Positions 11,200-20,690 of a stretch of DNA of 64,000 nucleotides are shown piece after piece. The notes under the pieces were generated by a model. That model saw only the letters and a program-made list of their open reading frames with translations, had not been told where the DNA came from and did no database searches. Position numbers and translations under genes: made by a program. This stretch comes from Amycolatopsis sp. 2-15 (lineage in GTDB: Bacteria > Actinomycetota > Actinomycetes > Mycobacteriales > Pseudonocardiaceae), in assembly GCF_030285625.1 (NCBI RefSeq), contig NZ_CP127294.1:5180501-5244500 (forward strand), in the 5' to 3' direction. Position 1 is the first letter of the stretch. Every line of letters begins with the position of its first letter.

Positions 11200-12162
11200 G
11201 TGCGCAGAAAAGCGGGGCCGGCTGCCGGGGTTCTGGACGTGGGATCGTTCAGCGCCCGCCTTGTCGTACTCGAGCCGGGCGGAACGCCGCTGGAACCGGC
11301 CCTGAGCCACCAGACGCGGCTGCGCCTCGACCGCGAGCTCGACGACGACTGCCGGCTGAGCCCGCGCGGCATCGCGGCCATTTCCGCGGCGGTCGCCCGC
11401 GGCGTGGCCGTGGCGGAAGAGCACGGCGTGCGCGACGTGTTCCCGCTGGCGACGTCCTCGATCCGCGACGCGGCCAACGCCGGCGAGGTGGTGCGCCGCG
11501 TCCGCCGCGACACCGGCGTGGAGCTGCAGTTCCTCTCCGGCCGCCGCGAAGCCGAGCTGACCTACGTGGGCGCGCGGCGCTGGTACGGCGCGTCCGCGGG
11601 CCCGCTGCTGGTGCTCGACATCGGCGGCGGCACGGTGGAGCTGTCGGCCGGGCGCGGCTCGCAGGCCGAGTTCGCCCGTTCGCTTCCGCTCGGCGCCCGC
11701 TCGGTCACGCGCGACTGGCTGCCGGCCGAGCCGCCGGTGCGCACGAAGAAGGTCCGCGCGCTGCGCGAGCACGTGCTGGAAGAGGTGGCCGGCGCACTGG
11801 GTGACGCGACGGAACACCTCGCCGACCACCGTGTGGTCGGCTGTTCGAAGGTGCTGCGCCAGCTCGCCCGCCTCGCGGGCGACCGCCCCGGCAGGGACCG
11901 CGAACTGCACCTCGAGGATCTGCGCGTCTGGATCCCGCGCCTGGCCGCCATGCCGTCGGCGAAACGCGCCGAACTGCCCGGCATCTCGCGCCAGCGCGCC
12001 CAGCAGGCCCTCGGCGGCGCTGTTGTGGCGGAAGCACTGCTGACCATTGCGGGCGGACGAATGGCCATCTGTCCGTGGTCGACCCGCGACGGCCTTCTGC
12101 TCACCCTGCTCGACGCGCTCGTCACGACCCCGGACAGCACGGGTTCGCGTCCGGCCGCGTGA
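11200..12162 (+). CDS. Ppx/GppA-family phosphatase (exopolyphosphatase-like)
   Basis: A 320-residue ASKHA-fold protein. Phosphate loop 1 is VLDVGSFSARLVV and loop 2 is LDIGGGTVELS; FPLATSSIRDAANA is the usual connecting block. Family members hydrolyse polyphosphate or pppGpp. The length matches short actinobacterial Ppx1/Ppx2-like proteins, without the long E. coli C-terminal domain. In loop 1 the usual DxGxxS is kept as DVGSFS. GTG at 11200 fits the alignment and a GAGGTAGG upstream, although the frame opens at 11125. Which activity dominates, Ppx or GppA, cannot be told. Confidence 0.85.
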   Translation: MRRKAGPAAGVLDVGSFSARLVVLEPGGTPLEPALSHQTRLRLDRELDDDCRLSPRGIAAISAAVARGVAVAEEHGVRDVFPLATSSIRDAANAGEVVRRVRRDTGVELQFLSGRREAELTYVGARRWYGASAGPLLVLDIGGGTVELSAGRGSQAEFARSLPLGARSVTRDWLPAEPPVRTKKVRALREHVLEEVAGALGDATEHLADHRVVGCSKVLRQLARLAGDRPGRDRELHLEDLRVWIPRLAAMPSAKRAELPGISRQRAQQALGGAVVAEALLTIAGGRMAICPWSTRDGLLLTLLDALVTTPDSTGSRPAA

Positions 12163-12204
12163 CATCCCTGGTGCGGCCAGGGTGGAACGGGGTATTCCGG
12201 ACCT

Positions 12205-12387
12205 ATGACACGTGAGCTCTTCCCGCGGGATCGATCCGAGGACGACGAAGACGAATTGGCGCTGCCTGATCCCAGTCGGGTGCGGTCTGAGGTGCCGACG
12301 GTGCCGGGGCCGGATCTGACGCCGGGTGAGACCAAGGAAGTGGAGGCGCCGCCGGGGACCGGCGTCGAAGACCCGGAGGACGCCTGA
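12205..12387 (+). CDS. Small acidic hypothetical protein
   Basis: A 60-residue protein rich in Asp, Glu and Pro, with no hydrophobic segment and no recognisable domain. It begins with ATG at 12205 and ends TGA. No strong ribosome site is visible, and the following 230 bp before GH65 hold nothing I recognise. Third-position GC is compatible with coding. Function unknown; it could be a chance reading frame. Confidence 0.45.
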   Translation: MTRELFPRDRSEDDEDELALPDPSRVRSEVPTVPGPDLTPGETKEVEAPPGTGVEDPEDA

Positions 12388-12617
12388 GTGGTGGCGTGGC
12401 TCGTTGCGCTGGCGCGCGACGGTGCGCGTGGGGTGGGTGGACGGCACCCCGATCTTTGAGTATCGCCGGGGGAAGGCGGGGGATCGAGGTGCAGGGCCAG
12501 GGCTGGGTGCACTGGTGAGTTGGGTGGCTGGCCGGCGGTTTTCCGAGTGGCCGCGGGCTCAGGTGCGCGGTTCGAGAACCCCGCGGACCGCATGGGTGTC
12601 CGCGGGGATCCTCTGGC

Positions 12618-14999
12618 TCAGGCCTCCGGGGACACGAACTGGCGCAGCTTCGACGAGTCCCGGCGTTGAGGTGCGCGGCCGTAGGGCTGGACCGGTGGGG
12701 TGCCCGCGTCGACGTCCGCGATGGGGAGTGTCACGGGGTCCGTGGTGACCGTGAAGCGCTCGCCGTGGTGGACGAGTTCCAAAGGGTCGCCCTCGAGGAC
12801 GTGGTAGGTGGCCTCGCCGGGGCGGATGGAGACCTGGAAGCGGGTGCCGCGGAAGGCCAGGCGGAAGGTGATGCCGCCGAGCTGGCGGGGCAGGCGTGGG
12901 GCGAACGAGAGCTGCCCGCCGTGGTCGCGCAGGCCGCCGAAGCCCGCGACGGTGCCCTGCCACGCGCCGGCGAGCGAGGCCATGTGCAGGCCGTTGCGGA
13001 CGTTGTTGTGCACGTCTTGCAGGTCGGTCAGCGCGGCCTCGGCCAGGTAGTCGTACGCGAGGTCCAGGTGGCCCACCTCGGCCGCGATCACGGCCTGCGT
13101 GCCGGCCGAGAGCGACGAGTCGCGCACCGTGCGGGCCTCGTAGTACGCGAAGTCGCGGGCCTTCTCCTCGGGGCTGAACGAGTCACCACACAGGTGCAGC
13201 GCCAGCACGAGGTCGGCCTGCTTCACGACCTGCTTGCGGTACAGGTCGAAGTACGGGTAGTTCAGCAGCAGCGGGTAGAACGCCGGGCCGGTTCCCTTGT
13301 AGTCCCACTCATCGTGCTCCAGGAAGCCCTCCGACTGCGGGTGCACGCCGAGTTCCTGGTTGTACGGCAGGAACATCGCGTCGGCCGCGGAGCGCCAGCT
13401 GTCGAGCTCGGCGACGTCCACTTCGAACTGCTGCCGGGCGTCCGGGTACTTCTCGCACACCTGCGCGGCGGCGATCAGGTTCCGGCGCGCCATGAGGTTC
13501 GTGTAGACGTTGTTGTCCGCCACCGCCGAGTACTCGTCCGGGCCGGTCACGCCGTCGATGCGGAAGTGCCCGTGCCGGTCGTAGTGGCCCAGCGAAGCCC
13601 ACAGCCGCGCCGTTTCCACGAGCAGCTCGGCGCCGCAGCCGCGTTCGAAGTCCTCGTCTTCGGTGGCGTTCACGTAGCGCTGCACGGCGTCGGCGATGTC
13701 GGCGCTCACGTGGAACGCCGCTGTGCCCGCGGGCCAGTAGGCCGAACATTCCGCGCCGGTGATGGACCGCCATGGGAACGCCGCGCCGTGCAGGCCGAGC
13801 TGGGTGGCTCGTTCCCTCGCTTTGTCCATTGTGGAGTGCCGCCAGCTGAGCGCATCGCGCGCCGCGTCGGGAATCGTGTAGGTGAGCACCGGGAGCACGA
13901 AGGTCTCGGTGTCCCAGAACGCGTGCCCGTCGTAGCCGGGGCCGGTGAGGCCCTTGCCGGCGATCGCGCGTTGCTCGCCGCGGGCACCGGCCTGCAGCAG
14001 GTGAAAGAGCGCGAACCGCACGGCCTGCTGGAGCTCGGGGTCGCCGTCGATCTCAATGTCCGAGGTGGCCCAGAAGTCGTCGAGGTACTGGCGCTGCTCG
14101 GTGATCAGCCCCTTCCACCCCGTCTGCCGCGCGCCGGCGAGCGCGGCCTCGACCTGCGCGCGCAGGGCGGGCACGGACCGCTGCGCGGACCAGCCGTAGG
14201 CCAGGAACTTCGTGATCCGCAGGCGCCCGCCCTTCGGCACGTCGACGGCGACCGTGAGCCGCGCGAGGTCGTCCTCGCTGTGGATGCGGGTGCGGATGCC
14301 GTCGTCGACCTCGATCTTGTGGTCCATCGCGGCGGCCATGCGCAGGCCGGAATTGCGCGTCTGGTGCACGAGCACGGCCTGGTAGTTCGCCGCGCGGTTG
14401 AACTGCGACACCAGCGGCGTGTCGAGAGCGGCGGCGACGCGCGGGTCACGGGTCTCGGACTCGATCGGCTCGTTGGCCAGCAGGTCGGACTGGACCACGA
14501 GCTGCAGGTCCTCGTCGAGCGGCTCCACCTCGTAGCGGATCGCCGCGATCGCGCGCTGCGTGAACGACACGAGCCGCTCGGTTTTCACGCGCACGCGCCG
14601 GCCGGTGGGGGAGGACCACTCGGTGGAGCGGGTCAGGGTGCCGCTGCGGAAGTCGAGCACGCGGTCGTGCTCCAGCGCGGTGCCGTAGCGCATGTCGAGC
14701 GGCTCGTCCTCGACCAGCAGCCGGAGGATCTTGCCGTCGGTCACGTTGACCACGGTCTGCCCCTCCTCGGGGTAGCCGTAGCCGCCTTCGGCGTAGGGCA
14801 GTTCGTGCTGCTCGTAGAAGCCGTTGAGGTACGTGCCGGGCAGCCCGCGCGGCTCGGCCTCCTCCAGCGTGCCGCGCAGGCCGATGTGGCCGTTGGACAA
14901 CGCGAACGCCGACTCCGTGCGCTGCAGCGCGTCGACGTCGAGGCCGCGCCAGCGCAGCTCCCACGGCGAGCACTCGTAGCCGAAGAGCGTTTCGGTCAT
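12618..14999 (-). CDS. Glycoside hydrolase family 65 disaccharide phosphorylase
   Basis: A 793-residue GH65 enzyme of the maltose/trehalose/kojibiose phosphorylase family, which splits an alpha-glucoside with phosphate to beta-glucose-1-phosphate and glucose. The conserved GVTGPDEYSAVADNNVYTN block carries the general-acid Glu (Glu489), and KQADLVLALHL is the usual phosphate-side motif. The N-terminal super-sandwich, (alpha/alpha)6 barrel and C-terminal sheets are all of normal length. ATG at 14999 overlaps by 4 bp the stop of the upstream beta-phosphoglucomutase gene, the partner enzyme. The same arrangement occurs at M. tuberculosis Rv3400-Rv3401. The exact disaccharide cannot be read from sequence. 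Confidence 0.9.
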   Translation of the reverse strand: MTETLFGYECSPWELRWRGLDVDALQRTESAFALSNGHIGLRGTLEEAEPRGLPGTYLNGFYEQHELPYAEGGYGYPEEGQTVVNVTDGKILRLLVEDEPLDMRYGTALEHDRVLDFRSGTLTRSTEWSSPTGRRVRVKTERLVSFTQRAIAAIRYEVEPLDEDLQLVVQSDLLANEPIESETRDPRVAAALDTPLVSQFNRAANYQAVLVHQTRNSGLRMAAAMDHKIEVDDGIRTRIHSEDDLARLTVAVDVPKGGRLRITKFLAYGWSAQRSVPALRAQVEAALAGARQTGWKGLITEQRQYLDDFWATSDIEIDGDPELQQAVRFALFHLLQAGARGEQRAIAGKGLTGPGYDGHAFWDTETFVLPVLTYTIPDAARDALSWRHSTMDKARERATQLGLHGAAFPWRSITGAECSAYWPAGTAAFHVSADIADAVQRYVNATEDEDFERGCGAELLVETARLWASLGHYDRHGHFRIDGVTGPDEYSAVADNNVYTNLMARRNLIAAAQVCEKYPDARQQFEVDVAELDSWRSAADAMFLPYNQELGVHPQSEGFLEHDEWDYKGTGPAFYPLLLNYPYFDLYRKQVVKQADLVLALHLCGDSFSPEEKARDFAYYEARTVRDSSLSAGTQAVIAAEVGHLDLAYDYLAEAALTDLQDVHNNVRNGLHMASLAGAWQGTVAGFGGLRDHGGQLSFAPRLPRQLGGITFRLAFRGTRFQVSIRPGEATYHVLEGDPLELVHHGERFTVTTDPVTLPIADVDAGTPPVQPYGRAPQRRDSSKLRQFVSPEA

Positions 15000-15727
15000 G
15001 CCTTCTCCAGAAGTTCGGCGAGGTCGTCGACCACGAAGTCGGCGCCGTGCGATCGCAGTTCGTCGGCCTGGTCGGCGCGGTTCACGCCCACCACGTAACC
15101 GAAGTGCCCGGCGTGCCCGGCCTGCACGCCCGAGAGCGCGTCTTCGAACACGGCCGCGTGCGCGGGTTCGACCCCGAGCGCTTTCGCGCCGGCGAGGAAG
15201 GAATCGGGGGCGGGTTTGCCCTTGAGGTTGTCGCGCCGGATGACCAGGCCGTCGATCCGGGCCTCGACGAACTTCGTCAGTTCCGCGGCGTCGAGCACCT
15301 TCGCGCCGTTGGCCGACGACGTCACCACGGCGATGCGCAGGCCGGCCGCCTTCGCCGCTTCGAGGTAGCGCACGGAGCCGGGGTAGGGGTTCACACCGCG
15401 CTCTTCGATGATCTTCAGGACCAGCTCGTTCTTGCGGTTGCCGACGCCGTTCACGGTCGGTTCGTTCACGCCGTCGTCGGGCGTGCCCTCGGGCAGCTGG
15501 ATGTCGCGGGAGCGCAGGAACTCGCGCACGCCGTCGGCGCGCGGGCGGCCGTCGACGAAGGCCGCGTAGTCGTGGTCGGTGAACTCCCGGAACGTGTCGC
15601 CGTCCCGGCTGCGGAGAAACTCGTCGAACGTCCGTTTCCACGCTTCACGGTGGAGCACGGCCGTTCCGGTCAGCACGCCGTCGAGGTCGAACAGACAAGC
15701 GGTGATGGTGTCCGGCAGTCCGATCAT
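14996..15727 (-). CDS. Beta-phosphoglucomutase, HAD superfamily
   Basis: A 243-residue HAD phosphatase/mutase. It has the motif I nucleophile FDLDGVLT with the acid/base Asp two residues on, motif II VVTSSAN, and the motif III/IV region KGKPAPDSFL...FEDALSGVQAG. The SSAN and KPAPD signatures match beta-phosphoglucomutase. It would convert beta-glucose-1-phosphate made by the downstream GH65 phosphorylase into glucose-6-phosphate. ATG at 15727 is chosen because the core fold begins there; the frame continues to 15787. It shares a 4-bp overlap with GH65. Confidence 0.9.
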   Translation of the reverse strand: MIGLPDTITACLFDLDGVLTGTAVLHREAWKRTFDEFLRSRDGDTFREFTDHDYAAFVDGRPRADGVREFLRSRDIQLPEGTPDDGVNEPTVNGVGNRKNELVLKIIEERGVNPYPGSVRYLEAAKAAGLRIAVVTSSANGAKVLDAAELTKFVEARIDGLVIRRDNLKGKPAPDSFLAGAKALGVEPAHAAVFEDALSGVQAGHAGHFGYVVGVNRADQADELRSHGADFVVDDLAELLEKA

Positions 15728-15737
15728 GCGTGCAAAC

Positions 15738-16112
15738 CTACCGGTCCGGATCCGCTTCCGCGGCACCCGTGTCGTGGGGCCGGACACGGTGGATCAGCTC
15801 GTGCACCGTCGCGTCCGCCAGCCGGTACCGCACCACGCGCCCGTCGCGGTGCGCGGTCACCAATCCGTGGGCCCGCAACAGCCGCAGCGCCTGCGAAACG
15901 GCGGTGTCCGTCATGCCCGTGGCCGCCGCCAGGTCGGTGACACTGATCTCGCGCGCGTAGTGGATCGACACGAGCAACGCCAGCCGCGACGGATCGGCCA
16001 CCACGGCGAACCGCCCCGCCCACTCTTCGATGACCGCCCTGTCACCCAGCCCGGCGACAGCGGCGGCCACGCGCTCCGGGTCGATCAGACGCCGGTCGGG
16101 CTCGATGCTCAC
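15738..16112 (-). CDS. ArsR/SmtB-family transcriptional regulator
   Basis: A 124-residue winged-helix protein. The recognition region is ISVTDLAAATGMTDTAVSQALRLLRAHGLV, followed by the wing HRDGRVVRYRLAD and a terminal HELIHRVRPHD. That terminal His cluster could form an alpha5-type metal site as in NmtR-like sensors, but I cannot identify a full ligand set. GTG at 16112 is the best start; the open frame upstream is non-homologous. It lies 10 bp upstream of the beta-phosphoglucomutase start and may be co-transcribed with it. Confidence 0.8.
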   Translation of the reverse strand: MSIEPDRRLIDPERVAAAVAGLGDRAVIEEWAGRFAVVADPSRLALLVSIHYAREISVTDLAAATGMTDTAVSQALRLLRAHGLVTAHRDGRVVRYRLADATVHELIHRVRPHDTGAAEADPDR

Positions 16113-16284
16113 AGGGGCCGATGATTCCACCCGGCGCTCGTGGGGACCACTGCGGCCGAGCTGTCCGTCGCGCGGGGAATGTTCAGTCGCGGTGTCGAAC
16201 CGCCGCCGGTGCGTTCGTCGAGTGGGTGCACAGGGCTTCACACCGGAGGTAGCCCGAGACGAGCCGACGAGGAGCGAGCCCATC

Positions 16285-16773
16285 ATGGCCGAGGAGAACG
16301 TGAGCGCCACCCTGACCATCGCAGTACCCGCCAGCACGGTTTTCGCGGTCCTGGCGGACCCGGCGACCCACTCCGCGATCGACGGCACCGGCTGGGTCCG
16401 GGAACCCGTCGACCGGGCGCTGCTGACCGAGGTGGGGCAGCTGTTCCGGATGGACATGTGCTACGGCGAGGGCTACCGGGTGATCAACAAGGTTCAGGTG
16501 CTCGAGCCGCCGCGCGTCGTCGGCTGGTTCACGGGGCAGGAGAAAGAAGACGGCGAGCTGGAGTTCGGGGGCTGGAACTGGCGTTACGACCTCAGGCCGC
16601 TCGGTCCGTGCGACACCGAAGTCACGCTCTCCTACGACTGGTCGGCGGTACCCTCGTTCATCCGCGATCGCGGTATCCGGTTCCCGCCGTTTCCCCCTGA
16701 CCACCTTGTCAACTCGCTGCACCACTTGGCCGCGCTGGCCAAGGCGTCCTGGCTCGTGGCCGGCTCGCAGTGA
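16285..16773 (+). CDS. SRPBCC-family (polyketide cyclase/START-like) protein
   Basis: A 162-residue START/SRPBCC-fold protein: VSATLTIAVPASTVFAVLAD begins the fold, with a central YRVINKVQVLEPPRVVGWF and a terminal helix that closes the cavity (HHLAALAKASWLV). These bind hydrophobic small ligands. ATG at 16285 has GAGGAG upstream. It is divergent from the ArsR gene and convergent (3-bp gap) with the ROK gene. Ligand unknown. Confidence 0.8.
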   Translation: MAEENVSATLTIAVPASTVFAVLADPATHSAIDGTGWVREPVDRALLTEVGQLFRMDMCYGEGYRVINKVQVLEPPRVVGWFTGQEKEDGELEFGGWNWRYDLRPLGPCDTEVTLSYDWSAVPSFIRDRGIRFPPFPPDHLVNSLHHLAALAKASWLVAGSQ

Positions 16774-16776
16774 GGT

Positions 16777-18009
16777 TCAGGCCGCCCCGACCCGACGTTC
16801 GAACACCAGTCCCTCCGCAGCCCTCAACCCCACACTCATCGCCCCCGTCAGCACGCCGTCGTCGCCCAGTTCGCCTTGGACGACGGTCGGGACGAGGGGC
16901 GTGAAGGAGCGCAGGGCGCGGTCGATGGGGTCCAGGAGCAAGTCGGCGGCGGTGCCGATGCCTCCGCCCAGGACGATGAGCTCGGGGTCGACCACGGCGG
17001 CCACGGAGGCGACCGTGTAGGCGAGGCGGTCGGCTTCCGTGCGCACCGCGCGCTGGGCGAGTTCGTCGCCTTCGCGGGCCAGGCGGAAGACCTCGCGGGC
17101 CGATTTCGCTGTGCCCAGGCCGAGTTCGCGTGCGCCGCGGACCACGGACTGGGCGGCGGTGGCCTCTTCGAGGTGGCCGCGGGCCGGGACCTCACCGCCG
17201 GACTGCGTGCGGCCGTAGGGGAGGTAGCCGATCTCGCCGGCGGCGCCCGTCGCGCCGCGGAAGACGCGGCCGTCGACCATGAGGCCCATGCCGACGCCGG
17301 TGCCGATCATGAGGCAGCCCACCACGGACGCGCCGCGGGCGGCGCCGCTTTCCCACTCGCCGACGGCGGTGAGGTTGGCGTCGTTCTCCACGACCAGGCC
17401 GGCGCCCAGTGCGGCCTCCAGGTCGTCGAGCAGGCCGGGCTTGCCCCAGCCCGGCAGATTCGGCGCGTGCCGGAAGCAGCGCTTCGCCGGGTCCGCGACA
17501 CCGGGGGAGCCCAGCACGCGCACCACGATGTCGGCGTCGGTCAACCCGGCCTCCGCCACGATCTCGCGCGCCAGCCGGCCGACGGAGGCGACGAGCGCGC
17601 TGCCGGAGCGGGCCGTGTTGCGCGCGTCGCGGCGGGCGACCATCGTGCGGCCCAGGTCCGACACGGCGACGCGGATGTGCTCGCGCCCGATGTCCACGCC
17701 CAGCACGTATCCCGCGGTGGGGTCGGCTTCGTAGAGCACGGCGGACCGGCCGGTGCCGGTGGACGTGTGCCCGGTCGCCCGCGCGAGGCCCGCGGCTTCG
17801 AGCGCCAGCAGCGCCTGGCTCACCGTCGGCTTGGACAGCCCGGTGTCCTTCGCGACCTGCGGCCGCGTGGCCGGCCCGCCCCGGCGCAGCAGGTCGAGCA
17901 CCGCCCGCTGGTTGATCCTGCGCATCCCGGCCGGCGTGCCGACCGGCGGAGTCACCGCGCCCACCACGTGCCGCCCGCTTCCTACTCGTGCCGATGTCAC
18001 CCTTGCCAA
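16777..18009 (-). CDS. ROK-family transcriptional regulator
   Basis: A 410-residue protein with an N-terminal winged helix (RAVLDLLRRGGPATRPQVAK, LSKPTVSQALLALEAAGLA) and a C-terminal ROK sugar-kinase-like domain (VLGVDIGREHIRVAVSDLG, then ENDANLTAVGEW with the catalytic-type Asp). The Cys-rich zinc motif of sugar-binding ROK proteins is not present; the aligned region reads PARGHLEEAT. That argues for a diverged repressor rather than a kinase. The start is TTG 18009 or GTG 18000. It probably responds to a sugar and may control genes elsewhere. Confidence 0.85.
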   Translation of the reverse strand: MARVTSARVGSGRHVVGAVTPPVGTPAGMRRINQRAVLDLLRRGGPATRPQVAKDTGLSKPTVSQALLALEAAGLARATGHTSTGTGRSAVLYEADPTAGYVLGVDIGREHIRVAVSDLGRTMVARRDARNTARSGSALVASVGRLAREIVAEAGLTDADIVVRVLGSPGVADPAKRCFRHAPNLPGWGKPGLLDDLEAALGAGLVVENDANLTAVGEWESGAARGASVVGCLMIGTGVGMGLMVDGRVFRGATGAAGEIGYLPYGRTQSGGEVPARGHLEEATAAQSVVRGARELGLGTAKSAREVFRLAREGDELAQRAVRTEADRLAYTVASVAAVVDPELIVLGGGIGTAADLLLDPIDRALRSFTPLVPTVVQGELGDDGVLTGAMSVGLRAAEGLVFERRVGAA

Positions 18010-18385
18010 GGTAACCGGCTTCGGCAGGAAACCTTCTTTTCACCCGTTCGGTGACCAGCGGCAGAGCGTCCAGACGACGATACGGGTTGTCGCCGCCATC
18101 CCGCGGGAGGGCGCGCGGGGCCCGGTGTCCGAAGGGCCATCCGGCGCAGCCCGCGCTCACCCGTCCGCACGCCCGTGAACGCCCGATCCGACCAGCGGTG
18201 AATGTGTCACGACGCACATTCGAAGGCGGTCGGCTGTTACCTCGTCACAGACATCAGTCGACACGACTACTGCGCGTTGCGTCGTTTCTGTCACGTCCTT
18301 AGCGTGGCGCGCCATACCTCCCGTTCCACCACCCCGCCACCCCGTGCACCGCAGCGGCGGCGCGGGTCCCCCGAAGGGATTCCCG
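18010..18385. promoter_or_regulatory. Divergent promoter region with an inverted repeat (18200-18221)
   Basis: A 376-bp gene-free stretch between the ROK regulator and the molybdenum hydroxylase. The only clear structure is GAATGTG (18200-18206) and CACATTC (18215-18221), a perfect 7-bp inverted repeat with an 8-bp spacer, 165 bp before the hydroxylase ATG. It is a candidate operator for the PucR or another regulator. I see no further gene or RNA in it. Confidence 0.45.
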
Positions 18386-20662
18386 ATGGCCAGCCCCACC
18401 ACCAGCCCCGGACCACAGGGCGGTTCCGAATCGGACAACGCCGCGCCGGACGACGACGGGCGCGTCGGCCGCCGCCGCTTCCTCACCTACCTCGTCGCCG
18501 CGCCGACGCTGACCGTCGCGACGAAGCTGTCGTTCGACACTCTCGTGCCGGACAAGGCCGAAGCCGTGGTGCCGACGCTGCCGCAGCCCGCCGAGATCCT
18601 CGACCTCGGCGACGTGCTCACGCTCTCCTGCGCGCCGACGTCCGGCATGCTCCTGCTCGAGGTGACCACCGACGGCCGCGTGCGCCTGCAGTTGCCGCGC
18701 GCCGAAGTGGGCCAGGGCATCAACACGGCCAGCGCGATGCTCGTGGCCGAAGAGATGGACCTGCCGCTCGACAAGGTCGACGTGGTGCTGGCCGACGCGC
18801 GCCCGGAGCTGCTGTTCAACCAGCTCACCGGCGGCTCCAACACCATGCGGTCGCTGTACGACCCGATCCGCACAGCCGCCGCCACGGCCCGCGCCCGGAT
18901 GGTGTCCGCCGCGAGCTCGCAGTGGAACGTCCCGGCCGCGCGCTTGTCCACCCGCGACGGTCTCGTGCGCGCCCCGGACGGGCGCAAGGCCTCCTACGGC
19001 GTGCTCGCCGGCCCGGCCGCCCGCGCGGACCTGCCCACCGCGGCTGTGAAGCCGAAGGCCGAGTCGGCCCACACGCTGGTCGGCACGCCGACGTCGCGCA
19101 AGGACGCGCTCGCCATGGTCACCGGCAAGCAGGTCTACACGCTCGACCTAGACATTCCCGGCGCGATGCCGGTGATGGTGCGGCGCCCGCCGACGATCAA
19201 CGGCACGGTGAAGAAGGTCAACAACGAGGCCGCCGTGCGTGCGATGCCCGGCATCATCGACATCGCGGTGGTGCAGACCGGCGTCGCCGTGATGGCCGAG
19301 ACGTTCGGTCACGCGCTCGACGGCAAGAACGCCCTCGACGTCACCTGGAACGCGGGCACGGTCGACGGCGAGAACAACGCGTCCATCACGAAGAAGCTGC
19401 AGGCCGCGGCGCTGCCGTTCGTGGTGCCGCCGCTGCTGACGCAGTACGTGGACGCCGAGTTCGACTTCGCGTTCGTCAGCCACGCGCCGATGGAGTCGAA
19501 CTCCGCGGTCGCGGACGTCCGCGAGGACAGCGCCACCATCTGGGCCGGGCTGAAGTCGCCGATCGTCGCGAAGCAGACCATCGCGCAGGAGCTGGGGCTG
19601 CCGGAGAACAAGGTCACCGTGCACGTCCAGCAGGGCGGCGGCTCGTTCGGCCGCCGGCTGTTCTTCGACGCCGCGCTGGAAGCCGCGCACATCTCCAAGG
19701 CGATGAAGAAGCCCGTCCGGCTCATGTGGAGCCGGATCGACGACATGCGCCACGGCCGCGCCCGCGCCGCGAGCCACCACAAGATCCGCGCGACGTTCGC
19801 GCTCGGCCAGGTGCTCACGTTCGAGCACCGCGTGGCCAGCATCGAGACCGACTGGGGCCACGGCCTCGGCGAGATCCTCACCGCGTTCGCCGCGAAGCTG
19901 CCCGTGGGCGGCAACCTGAGCTTCGCGCAGACGGTGTTCCTGCTGACGGTGAAGTCGCCCTACAACTTCGGCGTCACCACGCAGCTGCTCAACGAGGTGC
20001 CGCTGAAGTTCCACACCTCGGCGTGGCGCTCGGTGTACTCCGCGAACACCCGCGGCGCCGAGGAGATCATGGTCGACGAGATCGCGGCCAAGCTCGGCAA
20101 GGACCCGCTGGCCTTCCGCCGCGAGTTCATCAAGGAGCCGCGCCAGAAGGCGGTGCTGGACAAGGTCGCCGAGCTCGGCGAGTGGGGCAAGAAGATGCCG
20201 AAGGGCTTCGCCCAGGGCATCGCAGTGCACGGCGAGTACAAGTCCTACACCGCCTGCCTGGTGGAGATGGACGCGCGCGACCCGAAGCACCCGCGCGTGA
20301 CCAAGGCGACGATCGCGGTGGACGTCGGCAAGCCGGTGAACCCCCGCGGCATCCAGTCGCAGATGCTCGGCGGCCTCACCGACGCCATCTCGACCACGCT
20401 CACCGCGGGCTTGCACATCGACAACGGCCTGCCGCTCGAAGGCAGCTACTCACAGTTCCACTACGCGCGGCAGAAGAACGCGCCGACGGACGTGAACGTG
20501 TTCGTGATGCCGGCCAACGGCAGCGAAATCGGCGGTGCGGGCGAGCTGGGCCTGCCCGCACCGGTGGGGGCGATCGCCAACGCCTACGCGCGTGCCACGG
20601 GGATCAAGCCGCGCAGCTTCCCGATCAACTTCCCGGTCGACTTCGACCCGTTCCCCCGCTGA
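18386..20662 (+). CDS. Molybdenum hydroxylase large subunit (IorB / xanthine-dehydrogenase family), Tat-exported
   Basis: A 758-residue molybdopterin-binding subunit of the xanthine dehydrogenase superfamily, closest in layout to isoquinoline 1-oxidoreductase beta. A twin-arginine signal (VGRRRFLTYLVAAP, Arg29-Arg31) predicts folded export. Molybdopterin contacts are recognisable (AEVGQGINTASAMLVAEEMD; QQGGGSFGRR), and GSEIGGAGELGLPAP carries the catalytic-type Glu. It pairs with the [2Fe-2S] subunit 28 bp downstream; there is no FAD subunit, as in Ior-type enzymes. These hydroxylate N-heterocycles or oxidise aldehydes and pass electrons to a membrane acceptor. ATG 18386 has an upstream AAGGG. 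Substrate not assignable. Confidence 0.87.
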   Translation: MASPTTSPGPQGGSESDNAAPDDDGRVGRRRFLTYLVAAPTLTVATKLSFDTLVPDKAEAVVPTLPQPAEILDLGDVLTLSCAPTSGMLLLEVTTDGRVRLQLPRAEVGQGINTASAMLVAEEMDLPLDKVDVVLADARPELLFNQLTGGSNTMRSLYDPIRTAAATARARMVSAASSQWNVPAARLSTRDGLVRAPDGRKASYGVLAGPAARADLPTAAVKPKAESAHTLVGTPTSRKDALAMVTGKQVYTLDLDIPGAMPVMVRRPPTINGTVKKVNNEAAVRAMPGIIDIAVVQTGVAVMAETFGHALDGKNALDVTWNAGTVDGENNASITKKLQAAALPFVVPPLLTQYVDAEFDFAFVSHAPMESNSAVADVREDSATIWAGLKSPIVAKQTIAQELGLPENKVTVHVQQGGGSFGRRLFFDAALEAAHISKAMKKPVRLMWSRIDDMRHGRARAASHHKIRATFALGQVLTFEHRVASIETDWGHGLGEILTAFAAKLPVGGNLSFAQTVFLLTVKSPYNFGVTTQLLNEVPLKFHTSAWRSVYSANTRGAEEIMVDEIAAKLGKDPLAFRREFIKEPRQKAVLDKVAELGEWGKKMPKGFAQGIAVHGEYKSYTACLVEMDARDPKHPRVTKATIAVDVGKPVNPRGIQSQMLGGLTDAISTTLTAGLHIDNGLPLEGSYSQFHYARQKNAPTDVNVFVMPANGSEIGGAGELGLPAPVGAIANAYARATGIKPRSFPINFPVDFDPFPR

Positions 20663-20690
20663 TCTCCCCACCACACCAAGGAGTTCTCGC

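Noticed and set aside
12666..15098. 810-codon open frame on the plus strand across the GH65 gene
   Set aside because: It is antisense to a clear GH65 phosphorylase; its Val/Ala/Arg-rich composition is the usual high-GC shadow and no domain is seen.
19148..20416. 422-codon minus-strand frame opposite the molybdenum hydroxylase
   Set aside because: Shadow of the strong plus-strand coding sequence, with no recognisable motif.
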